A program made the position numbers and the translations under genes. Positions 23,643 to 32,752 of a stretch of DNA of 64,000 nucleotides are shown here, piece by piece; within the stretch, counting starts at the first letter, position 1, and each line of letters begins with the position of its first letter. This stretch comes from HGM04593 sp045657945 (lineage in GTDB: Bacteria; Bacteroidota; Bacteroidia; Bacteroidales; Bacteroidaceae): positions 1 through 64,000 of the forward strand of contig JAZOUB010000039.1 of the NCBI GenBank assembly GCA_045657945.1. Reading direction: 5' to 3'. Under the pieces are notes generated by a model. The model was not told the DNA's origin, ran no database searches, and saw only the letters and a list, made by a program, of their open reading frames with translations.

Positions 23643-25709
23643 TTATTTTTTTACCAATGTTGCGTTGTCTACCAAGAACGATGCTCCATTGCCAGTCTTG
23701 TTGTTCATTACAACAAGTGCGATAGTTGTTTCTTCTGTCAAAGTGAACTCAAGGGCTCTTGCACTCCAATTTGCAGAAACAGCTGATGCTGCAGCCTCTT
23801 CATAAACGTATGTTCCTGCTTTACCATCAGCGATGGGTACATAACCGATACGACAGTGTCCTGCATCGCTGCCATTTGTCTTGGTATAAATGCTGAATGT
23901 ATATGTACCAGCGGGCAATGTATAGCTCTTTGATGCAAGTCGCTTGTTGGATTTCGCATCGCCATTGACAATTACAGAGTAGCTGCTATCATGTGCGTCA
24001 GTGCTCTGTGCAATTGTTGCACTGTGGGCTGAAGCGTTGCTGTCGTCTTTTCCCCATGCTGTGGGAACGTTCCCGTTCCACTCTTCGAAACTGCCGTTCT
24101 CAAGGATGTTGCCTTCTGTTGGAACTGATGGAGTGTCTGGAGTCTCCGGTGTCTCTGGCTCCTCAGGTGTCTCAGGAGTCTCAGGTGTCTCAGGTGTTGT
24201 ACCTGTTCCGCTTGAAACGACTACATTCTTGATTTCCCATGTGCTTGAGTTGGCTGTTGTTGACATGTACTTGAATGCAAATACAACTGCAGACTTGCCC
24301 ATCATTGACTCAGGAAGTGCAATCTTGCCTGTGTTCTGGAATGTCCAGCTGTTGTTGTTTACTGCACCATAGTTGATCTCGGTCCACTCTGTTGTTGCAA
24401 CATCGCCAGTGTAGTTGCTTGTGATAACAAGCTTGTGGTTTGCTGCAGCTGCGCTTGCATCACCCTTGTTGATTACATAGTCGAATGCGATGTATGCCGC
24501 TGTCTCGTTTGTGAAATCAATAGCAGGTGAAATGAGCCAGCTCTCTGCATCCTGGCTTGCACCGTTGGCATAACCAGAAGCCTTTGCACCATAAGTAGCA
24601 TCTGATACCCATGCATAGTCACCTACAGTCTCCTGTGTTGTGAAAGCACCGAAACCGTTTGTGAATGCCTCATTTACGTATGTGTTTGTAGGTGTCTCCG
24701 GAGTCTCTGGCTCCTCAGGTGTCTCGCCATCGATTGAGTATGCTGAAACGCTCTTCAAACCTGCAACACCAAAGTACTTCTCAAGGCTACCTGTGAGAGT
24801 AACCAGCTTCTGGTAGTTACCAGGGTTGTCAACAAGGTTCAAAGCGTCGCGCACTGCTCCTGGAGGCAACTGTACAGGAATACAGTTGTTGTAGTCTGTC
24901 TCATCGGGAGTGTCTGCGAGAAGAATGTTTGTCTTTGACTCTGCTGTGCCGCTGAATACACAACCCTCTGCGTAAACCTGACCATTGATTGTACCAACAA
25001 TGTAACCCTTTACAACAGCAGGCTTTGCTGCGCCGCCAAATGCTGCAAGAGCCTCGGCAACAGTGTACTCTTTAGCCTCCTCGGGCTCAACAACCTCGGC
25101 CTTGCCGTGAGCTACCTTGAAGTTCTTAACTTCCCAAGTGCCGGCCTTTGTTGTAGCTGTGTAACGCAATGCGAACACAACACCGCTCTTGCCAAGGAAC
25201 TCGGCAGGAACGTCAACGTTTGCCTTGTAGAATGTAGCCCAGTCGCTGCCCTCTACTGCATTGTAGGGGAGGTCTGTCCATGTTGCCTCGGCAGCATTGC
25301 CTGCATAGTTGTTGCTGATGAGCAGCTGGTGGTTGGCTGCAACCTTGCCGCTCTCGGAGTAACGGATGATGTAGTCGAATGCTACATAAGCCTCGGTCTC
25401 GTTTGTGAAATCAACGGGAGTTGAAATCAACCAGCTTGTAGCAGCCTTGTTCTCGCCATCAATGTATGATGTCGCCTTTGCTGTGCTGTAGTCGATAACC
25501 CAAGGATAGTTGCCTACAGTCTCCTCTGTGCTGAACACACCGAACTTTGTCGCAAATGTCTCGTTGATGTACACACCTTCGGTTGTGGTTCCACCATTAC
25601 CGCCATTGCCACCATTGCCGCCGGGGTTGTAGGGCGACTCGGGAGTCTCGTTACATGCAGCAAAAGCAAATACGCCAAGTGCTGCAAATAATAGTTTCTT
25701 GAATTTCAT
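23643..25709 (-). CDS. large multidomain surface lipoprotein (choice-of-anchor J / DUF5017-like, OB, CBM-like)
   Basis: A 688-residue lipoprotein (signal GVFAFAACNETPE) with a Gly/Asn linker. Residues ~46-205 and ~343-500 are two copies of a choice-of-anchor J/DUF5017-like domain (WLISTPVDFTNETEAYVAFD; WLISPAIDFTNETAAYIAFD). Between them, ~212-330, is an OB-like DUF6359-type module (AVVKGYIVGTINGQVYA). After a PET-rich linker, residues ~533-688 resemble a carbohydrate-binding jelly roll (NILENGSFEEWNGNVPTAWG). The modules suggest binding, not catalysis; no active-site motif was seen. It is the third gene after a TonB receptor and a DUF5689 lipoprotein, a recurrent Bacteroidetes arrangement of unknown substrate. 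Confidence 0.85.
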   Translation of the reverse strand: MKFKKLLFAALGVFAFAACNETPESPYNPGGNGGNGGNGGTTTEGVYINETFATKFGVFSTEETVGNYPWVIDYSTAKATSYIDGENKAATSWLISTPVDFTNETEAYVAFDYIIRYSESGKVAANHQLLISNNYAGNAAEATWTDLPYNAVEGSDWATFYKANVDVPAEFLGKSGVVFALRYTATTKAGTWEVKNFKVAHGKAEVVEPEEAKEYTVAEALAAFGGAAKPAVVKGYIVGTINGQVYAEGCVFSGTAESKTNILLADTPDETDYNNCIPVQLPPGAVRDALNLVDNPGNYQKLVTLTGSLEKYFGVAGLKSVSAYSIDGETPEEPETPETPTNTYVNEAFTNGFGAFTTQETVGDYAWVSDATYGAKASGYANGASQDAESWLISPAIDFTNETAAYIAFDYVINKGDASAAAANHKLVITSNYTGDVATTEWTEINYGAVNNNSWTFQNTGKIALPESMMGKSAVVFAFKYMSTTANSSTWEIKNVVVSSGTGTTPETPETPETPEEPETPETPDTPSVPTEGNILENGSFEEWNGNVPTAWGKDDSNASAHSATIAQSTDAHDSSYSVIVNGDAKSNKRLASKSYTLPAGTYTFSIYTKTNGSDAGHCRIGYVPIADGKAGTYVYEEAAASAVSANWSARALEFTLTEETTIALVVMNNKTGNGASFLVDNATLVKK

Positions 25710-25742
25710 AATAATAGTTTTTAGTTAATTATAAATTGATTG

Positions 25743-26573
25743 TTATTCACTTATCTGTTCAATGTCGTCTGTTGAACTGATGACGAGCTGCCAGTAGTCT
25801 TTGAAGCGTGTCATCACGCCGTTGATGTTGAGCTCACCTGTTGGGATTGCTTCGTTTGCAAAGTCGGCGTATGTGCTCATGCGCAATATGATATTTGTAT
25901 TACCCATCTTGATGTGACGCTCTACAACATTGCTGCTGTTCTTGAGTTCTTCGGGTGCCCACAATGCTGTGCCGTCGGCCTCTGTAATCTCAACACCCTC
26001 AAGACGGACATACTTCGCAAGTTTTGCTTTGTTGTCGTTGGTGAAGAATGAATCGTCGATAACTTCGGGTTTCATCTCTTGCTCTGTGGAGTCGGGGGCA
26101 CCGATAATGCGTACATGGCTGGGGAATACGCTCTTGTTCATGCGTCCGATACTTCCATCGTAGAGACCGCCAATCTGTGCCATGTAACCGTAGCCACCTA
26201 CATGCAGGCCTTTGCAGTCTATGCGCACGCGCTGTCCAATGGGGAGCATTGCATAGAGACCTACATCGTTCACGCCTACAACAATTGCACCGGTCTCGTC
26301 GTTGATGATGAACTGCTTGTAAACATTGCCGGTCTCGTCGTTGGCAACAACAACGCCCTCTACGATACAATCTTCTGTAACCTCCTTCGCACCGTTTGCC
26401 GAAATTGTACTTGCATATTTTTCTTTCAGTTCGGCTATTGTCATATTGGCCTCGCCAATCTCGTTGTTGCCGAATGGTGGCTGCTCAAATGTAGGCTCGT
26501 CGAAGTCGTTCATGCAGGATGTTGCCATAATGAGCGACAGGGCAAGCATTGATAGATATTTTATTGTTTTCAT
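25743..26573 (-). CDS. DUF5689-like lipoprotein
   Basis: A 276-residue lipoprotein (signal LALSLIMATSCMNDFD). The core resembles the DUF5689 OB-like fold: EDCIVEGVVVANDETGNVYK, FIINDETGAIVVGVNDVGLY and PIGQRVRIDCKGLHVGGYGY. Such proteins accompany TonB receptors that lack a SusD partner and probably serve as the surface lipoprotein of the import complex. It sits between the receptor gene (28 bases upstream) and the multidomain lipoprotein (34 bases downstream), all on the same strand, so the three form one operon. Confidence 0.85.
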   Translation of the reverse strand: MKTIKYLSMLALSLIMATSCMNDFDEPTFEQPPFGNNEIGEANMTIAELKEKYASTISANGAKEVTEDCIVEGVVVANDETGNVYKQFIINDETGAIVVGVNDVGLYAMLPIGQRVRIDCKGLHVGGYGYMAQIGGLYDGSIGRMNKSVFPSHVRIIGAPDSTEQEMKPEVIDDSFFTNDNKAKLAKYVRLEGVEITEADGTALWAPEELKNSSNVVERHIKMGNTNIILRMSTYADFANEAIPTGELNINGVMTRFKDYWQLVISSTDDIEQISE

Positions 26574-26600
26574 AATTTGCTTTTATTTATAAAGGTCTTA

Positions 26601-29219
26601 TTAGAAACGGAAACCTACATTCAGGTAGAAGTTGAATGCGTTGGCATAGTAGAGGTATGGGTTCTTCGAGAATTTGTATGTGCGTGCCTCGCCATCGGCG
26701 TAGCTGTCGCCACGGTTCTGCTCATAACCGCCTGTAATCATGTTTGTATTGTTGAGCAGGTTGCAGAGCTGGAGGTTTAGGTTCAGCTTCTTGCCACCGC
26801 GCAGGCTGATGCTCTTGCCTATTGATGCGTCAACAATGAAACCGCCTTTACCCTTGTACTGTGATGGAATGTTGATAACTTCCTCTCCTGTATTGGTGTC
26901 GATGACAGGCGCACCAACAACCTCGGCTAGTCGTGCATATTTTGATGCGTCAACATATATTCTGTCATAGTAGTTTACATTCGCGCTCAAGTACCAACCC
27001 TTGATGTTATAGTCAACGCCAAGGCTTGCTGCTGTGAGTGGAGTGCCGTCGGACTTCACGCCCTTCATATATACAAGGTCGTTCTTCCACACCTTCTCGT
27101 TTTCGCTGATGAGCAAACCGTTCGCATTGTTTGTGTACTCGGCATCACCAACCGATGCAACGGCATTGATTGAGAGTGAAGATGTGATGTTATACACAAT
27201 TGCCAACTCACCGCCATAGTGACGCTTGTTCACACCTGTCATTGTGAGGTATGTGAACTGTGACTCCAGGTCGTTGTAGAATGCACTCTGTTCGACAAGG
27301 TTGTTGAACTGTGTGAAGTAACCGCTTACTTTTGCTGTCACAGGACCATATTCGAACCTGTATGAAAGCTCGGCGTTGTAGATATCCTCATTTCTGAGAC
27401 CGGGGACAAAGTCGTTACGCATACGTGGTGCGATGAATGAGTTGTAGGCGAGTGGCGCGCGGTTCTCGTAACCACCGCCCAAAGACAATGTGTTGTGTGC
27501 ATCGAAAGTGAATACCATGCCCAGTTTCGCGCCACCGCCAAGGAATGTAGCAACACCGCTGCTTCCTTTTGAGAACTCCATGGCGCGGCCGTTACGCATG
27601 TGACCGAAACGCTCCATTGTAGTACCATCGACATTGGCACCACCAAAGAGGTGGAAGATGCCCTTGTCGAAACGGTGTTGGTAGTAAAGGCTTGCCTTGT
27701 TTACAAAAAGGTCATAGTTGTAGCCGAATACATCGCCCTCGCCAATCTGACGGTTGGGGTTGTCCACGTCGTTCTGCACATAGTCACTGCTGAGGCCGAA
27801 GTCGCCGACAGAGAACTTGTCGATGTCGGTATATTTGTCTGCACCCATAAGGTCGTCCATGGTCTTGTAGTGCATGCCCTTGGTTGTTCCAATCTGCAAG
27901 CCCACAGTACCTTTGTTGAAACGGTCGTAATCGATGTTGAGTGTTGAACCGAGGTTGAATGTCAACTGGTCATTGTGACGACGCTCCACATAGTAGAGAC
28001 ACTCACCGCCGGCAGCATTTGCCTGCTGGTTGGCAAAGTACATGTAGTCCCAGTTGAGCTGGCGGTTGGCCTTGCTCGATGTCCAGTACTCAAAGCGTGT
28101 ATTGTAGTCGGCAAGTTCGTCATCGGTAGGAGTGTATTCCAAATCCCAAACATCATACGCTGCACTTGGCAGGTTCTGGTAGTAGTGGGGGCGTGGGTCG
28201 GCGGCGTTGCCGTTCCAACCGAGAGCCGATGTGCTGTACATTGAATATTTGCCGAACAATGATGTTGTGAGCTTCATCTTGTCGTTGATGTTGTAGTCCC
28301 AAGTGATAATCATTGCGGGCTCGTATGAATTAACGACGCGTGCGTTGCGCTTCTTGCCCTGCTGGTATCCCCAGTTAGGGTTGTAGTAGTGGCTGCCTGC
28401 AAGCCAGTAGGCCTCCTCAGTGGCAGCACCCTGCTGCGCGCGCTCTGTGGGTGAACCCCATGTCGCGATAGAGAGACTGTGGCTGTCATTGAACTTTTTC
28501 TCGGCAGCAAGGAAGTATGCTGCTGAGTTGTAGAATGTTCCCTCGATGACACCCTCGTTTGCCCAACGGTACGATGCCGAGCCGGTGAATGCCCATCCGT
28601 TCTGCATGAGACCTGTAGAACCTGTGTACATTACGCGGGCAAGATAATTGCGGTTGCAGCCTACAAGAGATGCCTTGTGACCTGCTGCATACTGGCTCGC
28701 ACGCATATTGATGTTGCTTGCACCGCCAATTGAACTGATACCGAAACCGTTGTGCTCGGTGTAAGTTGCGCCCTCCTTGTTGCGTGTGGCGTCGTTGAGA
28801 CCGCCGATCATACCATAGCTGAACTGGCCTCTTTCGGCGTCGTTGAGCATTACACCGTTTGCATATACATTATTGTACTGCGATTCGTAAGCACGGATGC
28901 GGAAACGCATTGCGCTGAAGAGGTAGCCGACTTCGGAGAGGAAGTAGTCATCGTTCGATGAAATCATGGCTGTTGTACCTGCAAAATCCTCGTCCTCGCC
29001 AAGCTGGCCTTCGGAGAATGTGTAGGATTCGTTGTCGTCGTTGATGACAATAATGTTGTCAACTGTGTTTGTCTTGTTGAGCAGGGTGTCGGCATGGAGC
29101 ATCCTTGCCGGCTGTTCCTTTATCATACCTTGCCCGTTCAAAGCTTGTGCTTCCTGTGCGTTTGTTGCTGAAACAAAACACAGCAACAGGAGTGCAGCAA
29201 ATTTTGTTAATTTAGTCAT
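26601..29219 (-). CDS. TonB-dependent outer membrane receptor
   Basis: An 872-residue receptor; start at 29219 (MTKLTKFAALLLLCFVSATN) opens a signal peptide and is preferred to one 48 bases upstream. The N-terminal ~180 residues form the plug (YANGVMLNDAERGQFSYGMI and GFGISSIGGASNINMRAS), and the rest a 22-strand barrel with typical turns (NTLSLGGGYENRAPLAYNSF) ending in FYLNVGFRF with the terminal Phe. No N-terminal carboxypeptidase-like domain and no SusD gene next to it, unlike glycan SusC systems. With the DUF5689 and multidomain lipoproteins it forms an import locus for an unknown ligand. Confidence 0.92.
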   Translation of the reverse strand: MTKLTKFAALLLLCFVSATNAQEAQALNGQGMIKEQPARMLHADTLLNKTNTVDNIIVINDDNESYTFSEGQLGEDEDFAGTTAMISSNDDYFLSEVGYLFSAMRFRIRAYESQYNNVYANGVMLNDAERGQFSYGMIGGLNDATRNKEGATYTEHNGFGISSIGGASNINMRASQYAAGHKASLVGCNRNYLARVMYTGSTGLMQNGWAFTGSASYRWANEGVIEGTFYNSAAYFLAAEKKFNDSHSLSIATWGSPTERAQQGAATEEAYWLAGSHYYNPNWGYQQGKKRNARVVNSYEPAMIITWDYNINDKMKLTTSLFGKYSMYSTSALGWNGNAADPRPHYYQNLPSAAYDVWDLEYTPTDDELADYNTRFEYWTSSKANRQLNWDYMYFANQQANAAGGECLYYVERRHNDQLTFNLGSTLNIDYDRFNKGTVGLQIGTTKGMHYKTMDDLMGADKYTDIDKFSVGDFGLSSDYVQNDVDNPNRQIGEGDVFGYNYDLFVNKASLYYQHRFDKGIFHLFGGANVDGTTMERFGHMRNGRAMEFSKGSSGVATFLGGGAKLGMVFTFDAHNTLSLGGGYENRAPLAYNSFIAPRMRNDFVPGLRNEDIYNAELSYRFEYGPVTAKVSGYFTQFNNLVEQSAFYNDLESQFTYLTMTGVNKRHYGGELAIVYNITSSLSINAVASVGDAEYTNNANGLLISENEKVWKNDLVYMKGVKSDGTPLTAASLGVDYNIKGWYLSANVNYYDRIYVDASKYARLAEVVGAPVIDTNTGEEVINIPSQYKGKGGFIVDASIGKSISLRGGKKLNLNLQLCNLLNNTNMITGGYEQNRGDSYADGEARTYKFSKNPYLYYANAFNFYLNVGFRF

Positions 29220-29399
29220 AGTAATATAATAAGTTAATTTACAATCAATTATTGGAGTGAGGCGCAAACCGTGTGTAAATGGCCTTGCACAACAAACCCA
29301 ATCTCGTGCAAAGTTGCTAAAAAAAGTGGAGATATGTAAATTTTTTCTAATATTTTTTAGTTTTGTGCTTGAATGGTGGACGACAGGGGGTTAAATAAA

Positions 29400-29425
29400 A
29401 CTGACCGACGAAATTGCCGGTCAGT
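29400..29425 (-). terminator. intrinsic terminator of ilvC
   Basis: actgaccg/cggtcagt arms; on the minus strand followed by TTTATTT. Lies 27 bases past the ilvC stop codon. Confidence 0.75.
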
Positions 29426-29451
29426 TCATGATTGCAGGTTATAAATTTCTT

Positions 29452-30498
29452 TTAGTTGTTCTCGGGGCGGAGCTTGCGTACAACTGCACCTGCCTGCCAC
29501 ATCTCGGTCTCACGCATCTCGCGGAGCTCCTCTTCGAGCTTCTGACGGTAGTCGGGCTGTGAGTTTGTGTCAATGCTGCGCTGTGCCTCGTTGCCACAAG
29601 CCACCTCGCTGTAGAGGTCCTCGAACACCGGCATAGTAGCATCGCGGAACTTCTTCCACCAGTCGAGCGCGCCACGCTGTGCTGTGGTAGAGCAGTTTGC
29701 ATACATCCAGTCCATACCGTTCTCTGAAATCAGCGGCATGAGGCTCTGTGAAAGCTCCTCGACTGTCTCGTTGAAAGCTTCTGAAGGTGTGTGTCCGTTC
29801 TTGCGCAACACCTCGTACTGAGCTGCAAAGATACCCTGGATAGCACCCATCAAAGTACCACGCTCACCGGTAAGGTCAGAGTAAACCTCGCGCTTGAAAG
29901 TGGTCTCGAACAGATAACCCGAACCCACACCAATACCAAGCGCAATCACGCGGTCCCATGCACGGCCTGTTGCATCCTGGAAGATGGCGTAGCTTGAGTT
30001 CAAGCCGCGACCCTGCAGGAACATGCGGCGAAGCGAAGTACCCGAACCCTTTGGAGCAACAAGAATAACATCAACATCGGCCGGTGGAACAATGCCTGTG
30101 CGCTCCTTGTAAGTAATACCGAAACCATGAGAGAAATAGAGTGCCTTGCCCGGAGTAAGATGCTTCTTCACAGTAGGCCACACGGCAATCTGACCGGCAT
30201 CAGAGAGCAAGTACTCAATGATAGTCGCCTTCTCGCAAGCCTCCTCAATGTCAAAGAGATTCTCACCCGGCACCCAGCCGTCGGCAACAGCCTTGTCCCA
30301 GCTCTTTGAATCCTTTCTCTGTCCCACGATAACATTGAAACCATTGTCGCGTAAGTTGAGCGACTGGCCTGGGCCCTGCACACCATAGCCGATAACAGCA
30401 ATAGTCTCATTCTTCAATGTCTCCACCGCCTTTGCCAATGGATATTCTTCGCGTGTCACGACGTTTTCAACCACGCCGCCAAAATTCATCTGTGCCAT
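29452..30498 (-). CDS. ilvC: ketol-acid reductoisomerase
   Basis: A 348-residue class I enzyme converting 2-acetolactate or 2-aceto-2-hydroxybutanoate to the dihydroxy acid in branched-chain amino acid synthesis. The Rossmann motif is IGYGVQGPGQSLNLRDNG; acidic metal ligands lie in the C-terminal knotted domain (SDLTGERGTLMGAIQGIFAA; NETVEELSQSLMPLISENGM). Length is normal for the Bacteroidales form. It stands alone, with its own promoter (30596-30626), leader terminator (30552-30572) and 3' terminator. Confidence 0.97.
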   Translation of the reverse strand: MAQMNFGGVVENVVTREEYPLAKAVETLKNETIAVIGYGVQGPGQSLNLRDNGFNVIVGQRKDSKSWDKAVADGWVPGENLFDIEEACEKATIIEYLLSDAGQIAVWPTVKKHLTPGKALYFSHGFGITYKERTGIVPPADVDVILVAPKGSGTSLRRMFLQGRGLNSSYAIFQDATGRAWDRVIALGIGVGSGYLFETTFKREVYSDLTGERGTLMGAIQGIFAAQYEVLRKNGHTPSEAFNETVEELSQSLMPLISENGMDWMYANCSTTAQRGALDWWKKFRDATMPVFEDLYSEVACGNEAQRSIDTNSQPDYRQKLEEELREMRETEMWQAGAVVRKLRPENN

Positions 30499-30551
30499 AA
30501 TTGTATTGTTTTTTTTAGTTTATTATTTATGTTGTGGAATAATCAAAAAAA

Positions 30552-30572
30552 CCTCTCTCTGAGCGAGAAAGG
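30552..30572 (-). promoter_or_regulatory. leader terminator (attenuator) of ilvC
   Basis: In the minus-strand transcript CCUUUCUC (30572-30565) pairs with GAGAGAGG (30559-30552) around a five-base loop, and seven U follow (30551-30545). It sits between promoter and start codon, so read-through must be controlled or partial. An upstream hairpin at 30568-30582 uses part of the same arm. Confidence 0.7.
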
Positions 30573-30582
30573 TATTACCTTT
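30568..30582 (-). promoter_or_regulatory. competing upstream hairpin in the ilvC leader
   Basis: AAAGGTAATACCTTT in the transcript forms a six-bp hairpin with a three-base loop that shares bases 30568-30572 with the terminator arm; both cannot form together. No leader peptide rich in Ile, Val or Leu was found. Confidence 0.5.
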
Positions 30583-30595
30583 TTTGTTCGGTTTG

Positions 30596-30626
30596 CGAAA
30601 GTAATTGTAAAATTGATAAAAACAAA
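30596..30626 (-). promoter_or_regulatory. Bacteroidales promoter of ilvC
   Basis: On the minus strand TTTG (30626-30623), 19 bases, then TACTTTCG (30603-30596), close to the TTTG-N19-TAnnTTTG consensus. Confidence 0.75.
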
Positions 30627-30694
30627 ACAAATTTTCCAATAAATTTTACTAATTTTACCCGCAGTAAGATAATAAAAACAAAACAAAGACAATA

Positions 30695-31738
30695 ATGAGA
30701 ACAAAGAAATGTCTGTTGGCGTTCGTGATGCTTTTTGCAGTCCTGTTCACTGCGCAGGCTCAGAACCAGAAAAAGTATGAGGTTTATAGCGTAGGTTTCT
30801 ATAACCTTGAGAACCTCTTTGACACAATCCACGATGCAGGTAAGAACGACTATGAATTCCTGCCCGACGGTGCAAATAAATGGGGTACATTGAAGTACAC
30901 CAACAAACAGAAGAACATGGCTACCGTGCTCAACGAAATGGCAACCGATGTATTGCCCATTGGTATGGCTGCGGTAGGTGTTTCCGAAATTGAGAACTCA
31001 CGCGTGCTCGAGGATTTGGTAAATCATGAAATCCTTGCCCCACGCGGTTGGGATTTTATCCACATTGAGGGACCGGACAAACGTGGCGTCGATTGTGCAC
31101 TTCTTTACAACCCGAAACTCTTCAAGCCAATCTGCTCAAAATTGGCACCATATACAACTGTTGACAATGATACTACATACAAGACCCGTGGTTTCCTTAT
31201 TGTAAATGGCGAGATGGGTGGCGAGTCTGTACACATCATTGTGAACCACTGGCCTTCGCGTTATGCAAAGTCTCCGGCTCGTGAGCGTGCAGGTGTTCTT
31301 GTGCGTGCACTAAAGGACTCTATCATGGCCGAGATGCCCGATACCAAGGTTCTCATCATGGGTGACATGAATGACGACCCCGACAACAAGAGCATGAAGA
31401 CATGTCTTGGTGCCGTGCGTGAGAAAGAAGAGATACAGGCTGCAAGCGACCTTTACAATCCCTGGTGGAACATCCTGCGCAAGAAAGGCATGGGTACACT
31501 TAAGTACAAAGGCAAGTGGAATCTTTTTGACCAGATTATTCTCAGCGGTAATCTCATCGGTACCGACCGCTCAACCCTGAAACTCTACAAAACCGAGATA
31601 TTCTCCCGTAACTACATGTTCCAGGAGGAGGGACGCTACAAAGGAAATACCAAGCGTACCCACGCCGGTGGCGTATGGCTCAATGGTTATAGCGACCACT
31701 TGCCGGTGATTGTATACCTTATAAAAGAAGCAAAATAA
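30695..31738 (+). CDS. secreted endonuclease/exonuclease/phosphatase (EEP) family protein
   Basis: A 347-residue protein with a signal peptide (MRTKKCLLAFVMLFAVLFTA). The EEP fold is complete: GFYNLENLFDT, catalytic Glu in AAVGVSEIENSRVL, KRGVDCALLY, His in IIVNHWPSRYAKSP, the Asp-x-Asn in LIMGDMNDDPDN, and the terminal SDHLPV in YSDHLPVIVYL. It is probably a periplasmic or surface phosphodiesterase/nuclease; the metal-binding residues are all present. Such enzymes often occur near TonB/DUF5689 loci in Bacteroidetes, and one ends 1.5 kb away (with ilvC between), so a shared role in scavenging nucleic acid or phosphate is possible but unproven. Confidence 0.92.
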   Translation: MRTKKCLLAFVMLFAVLFTAQAQNQKKYEVYSVGFYNLENLFDTIHDAGKNDYEFLPDGANKWGTLKYTNKQKNMATVLNEMATDVLPIGMAAVGVSEIENSRVLEDLVNHEILAPRGWDFIHIEGPDKRGVDCALLYNPKLFKPICSKLAPYTTVDNDTTYKTRGFLIVNGEMGGESVHIIVNHWPSRYAKSPARERAGVLVRALKDSIMAEMPDTKVLIMGDMNDDPDNKSMKTCLGAVREKEEIQAASDLYNPWWNILRKKGMGTLKYKGKWNLFDQIILSGNLIGTDRSTLKLYKTEIFSRNYMFQEEGRYKGNTKRTHAGGVWLNGYSDHLPVIVYLIKEAK

Positions 31739-31746
31739 TCGGTTTG

Positions 31747-31935
31747 TAATAACGCGCAATCTGCTGTGTTGCTTTGGATGTAAAGGCTCAGTCGAGTACG
31801 CAAAGGTACACTCCTTTCGCCTTGAATCCAAGCGCCTTGCATCTTACGCATTCTGACAAACCTTTTGCCGGCTGTGATAACGCGCAATCTACTGCGTTGC
31901 TTTGGATATAAAGGCTCTGTCGAGTATACAAGGAG
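31747..31935. repeat. paired dispersed repeat with internal inverted symmetry
   Basis: Copy A from taataacgcgcaatctgctg at 31747 and copy B from tgataacgcgcaatctactg at 31877 share about 60 bases (gttgctttggat, aaaggctc, gtcgagta). Between them lies an inverted, degenerate version (gaatccaagcgccttgcatc), so A can fold with the middle segment. I recognise this as a dispersed intergenic repeat seen in Bacteroides/Prevotella-like genomes. No coding potential was found. Confidence 0.6.
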
Positions 31936-31950
31936 AAAATTTTTAGTACG

Positions 31951-31996
31951 ATATTATGGAAAAAGAGCACTCATGAGTGCTCTTTTTCCATAATAT
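31951..31996. terminator. bidirectional intrinsic terminator
   Basis: A perfect 46-base palindrome (atattatggaaaaagagcac...) between the convergent EEP and sodB genes; its T-runs serve both directions. It touches the last base of the sodB stop codon. Confidence 0.85.
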
Positions 31997-32613
31997 TATA
32001 TATCCAGTCTGCTTTCAATGACTTCCCAATCGACAATTTCCCATAGTTTCTTCACATGCTCGGCACGGCGGTTCTGATAGTCGAGGTAGTAGGCGTGTTC
32101 CCACACATCAATTCCATAGAGCGGTGTCATGCGGCGGTGCATGGGGGTGTCGCCGTTGTGGCAGTTGATGATTGAGAGCTTGCCGTTCTCCTCCTGTACC
32201 AGCCATACCCAGCCGCTGCCAAAGAGTGCCGATGCTGCATCCTCCATCTTTTTTTTCAGGTTGTCGAAGTTCCCGAAATCGAAGTGTATGAAATCCTTCA
32301 GGTTTCCTGTGGGGCGGTTGTTGCCCGGCGGGTTGGGGGTGAACTGCTCGAAGTAGAGCGAGTGGTTGAGCACCTGGCCTGCATTGTTGAACAGTGGACC
32401 CGGAGGTGCCTGCTCTACAATCTCGCGCAGGGTGTAATCCTCGTATTCGGTGCCGGTGACAAGTCTGTTCAGGTTATCGATGTAGGTCTTCAGGTGCTTG
32501 CCATAGTGGCATTCAATTGTGGCCTGGCTGATGACGGGTGCCAGGGCTCCCGCAGGGTAGGCGAGCGCCGGCATCTCGAAGCCGGTGCGTGTTGCTGTGG
32601 TGTATGTACTCAT
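31996..32613 (-). CDS. sodB: superoxide dismutase, Fe/Mn family
   Basis: A 205-residue enzyme converting superoxide to oxygen and peroxide. Metal ligands are visible: His in ATIECHYGKHLKTYID, His in GQVLNHSLYFEQF, and Asp and His in GIDVWEHAYYLDYQNR. The extension before the first helix (TATRTGFEMPALAYPAG) and overall length are normal. Cytoplasmic, no signal peptide. Bacteroidales SODs are often cambialistic, so the metal is not assigned here. Converges on the EEP gene. Confidence 0.95.
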   Translation of the reverse strand: MSTYTTATRTGFEMPALAYPAGALAPVISQATIECHYGKHLKTYIDNLNRLVTGTEYEDYTLREIVEQAPPGPLFNNAGQVLNHSLYFEQFTPNPPGNNRPTGNLKDFIHFDFGNFDNLKKKMEDAASALFGSGWVWLVQEENGKLSIINCHNGDTPMHRRMTPLYGIDVWEHAYYLDYQNRRAEHVKKLWEIVDWEVIESRLDI

Positions 32614-32686
32614 ATATTTTATTGTTTAGGTGTAAAAACTAAACAAGGTTTTGCGCGTGATGTTCGCTATTGTGCCTTTTTTTGCA

Positions 32687-32694
32687 TATCTTCG
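32687..32694 (+). promoter_or_regulatory. probable -7 box of the uvrD-like gene
   Basis: TATCTTCG followed by CAAAT, 59 bases before the chosen start codon. A weak TTCG lies about 20 bases upstream in place of TTTG. Confidence 0.5.
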
Positions 32695-32752
32695 CAAATT
32701 ATTGGCGCTTGCCAGCACGGGCGCCTTTGTGGGAAAAACGGATTATATTGCG

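Noticed and set aside
24118..24202. DNA tandem repeat as a separate element
   Set aside because: It encodes the Pro-Glu-Thr linker of the multidomain lipoprotein in frame, so it is explained by the protein.
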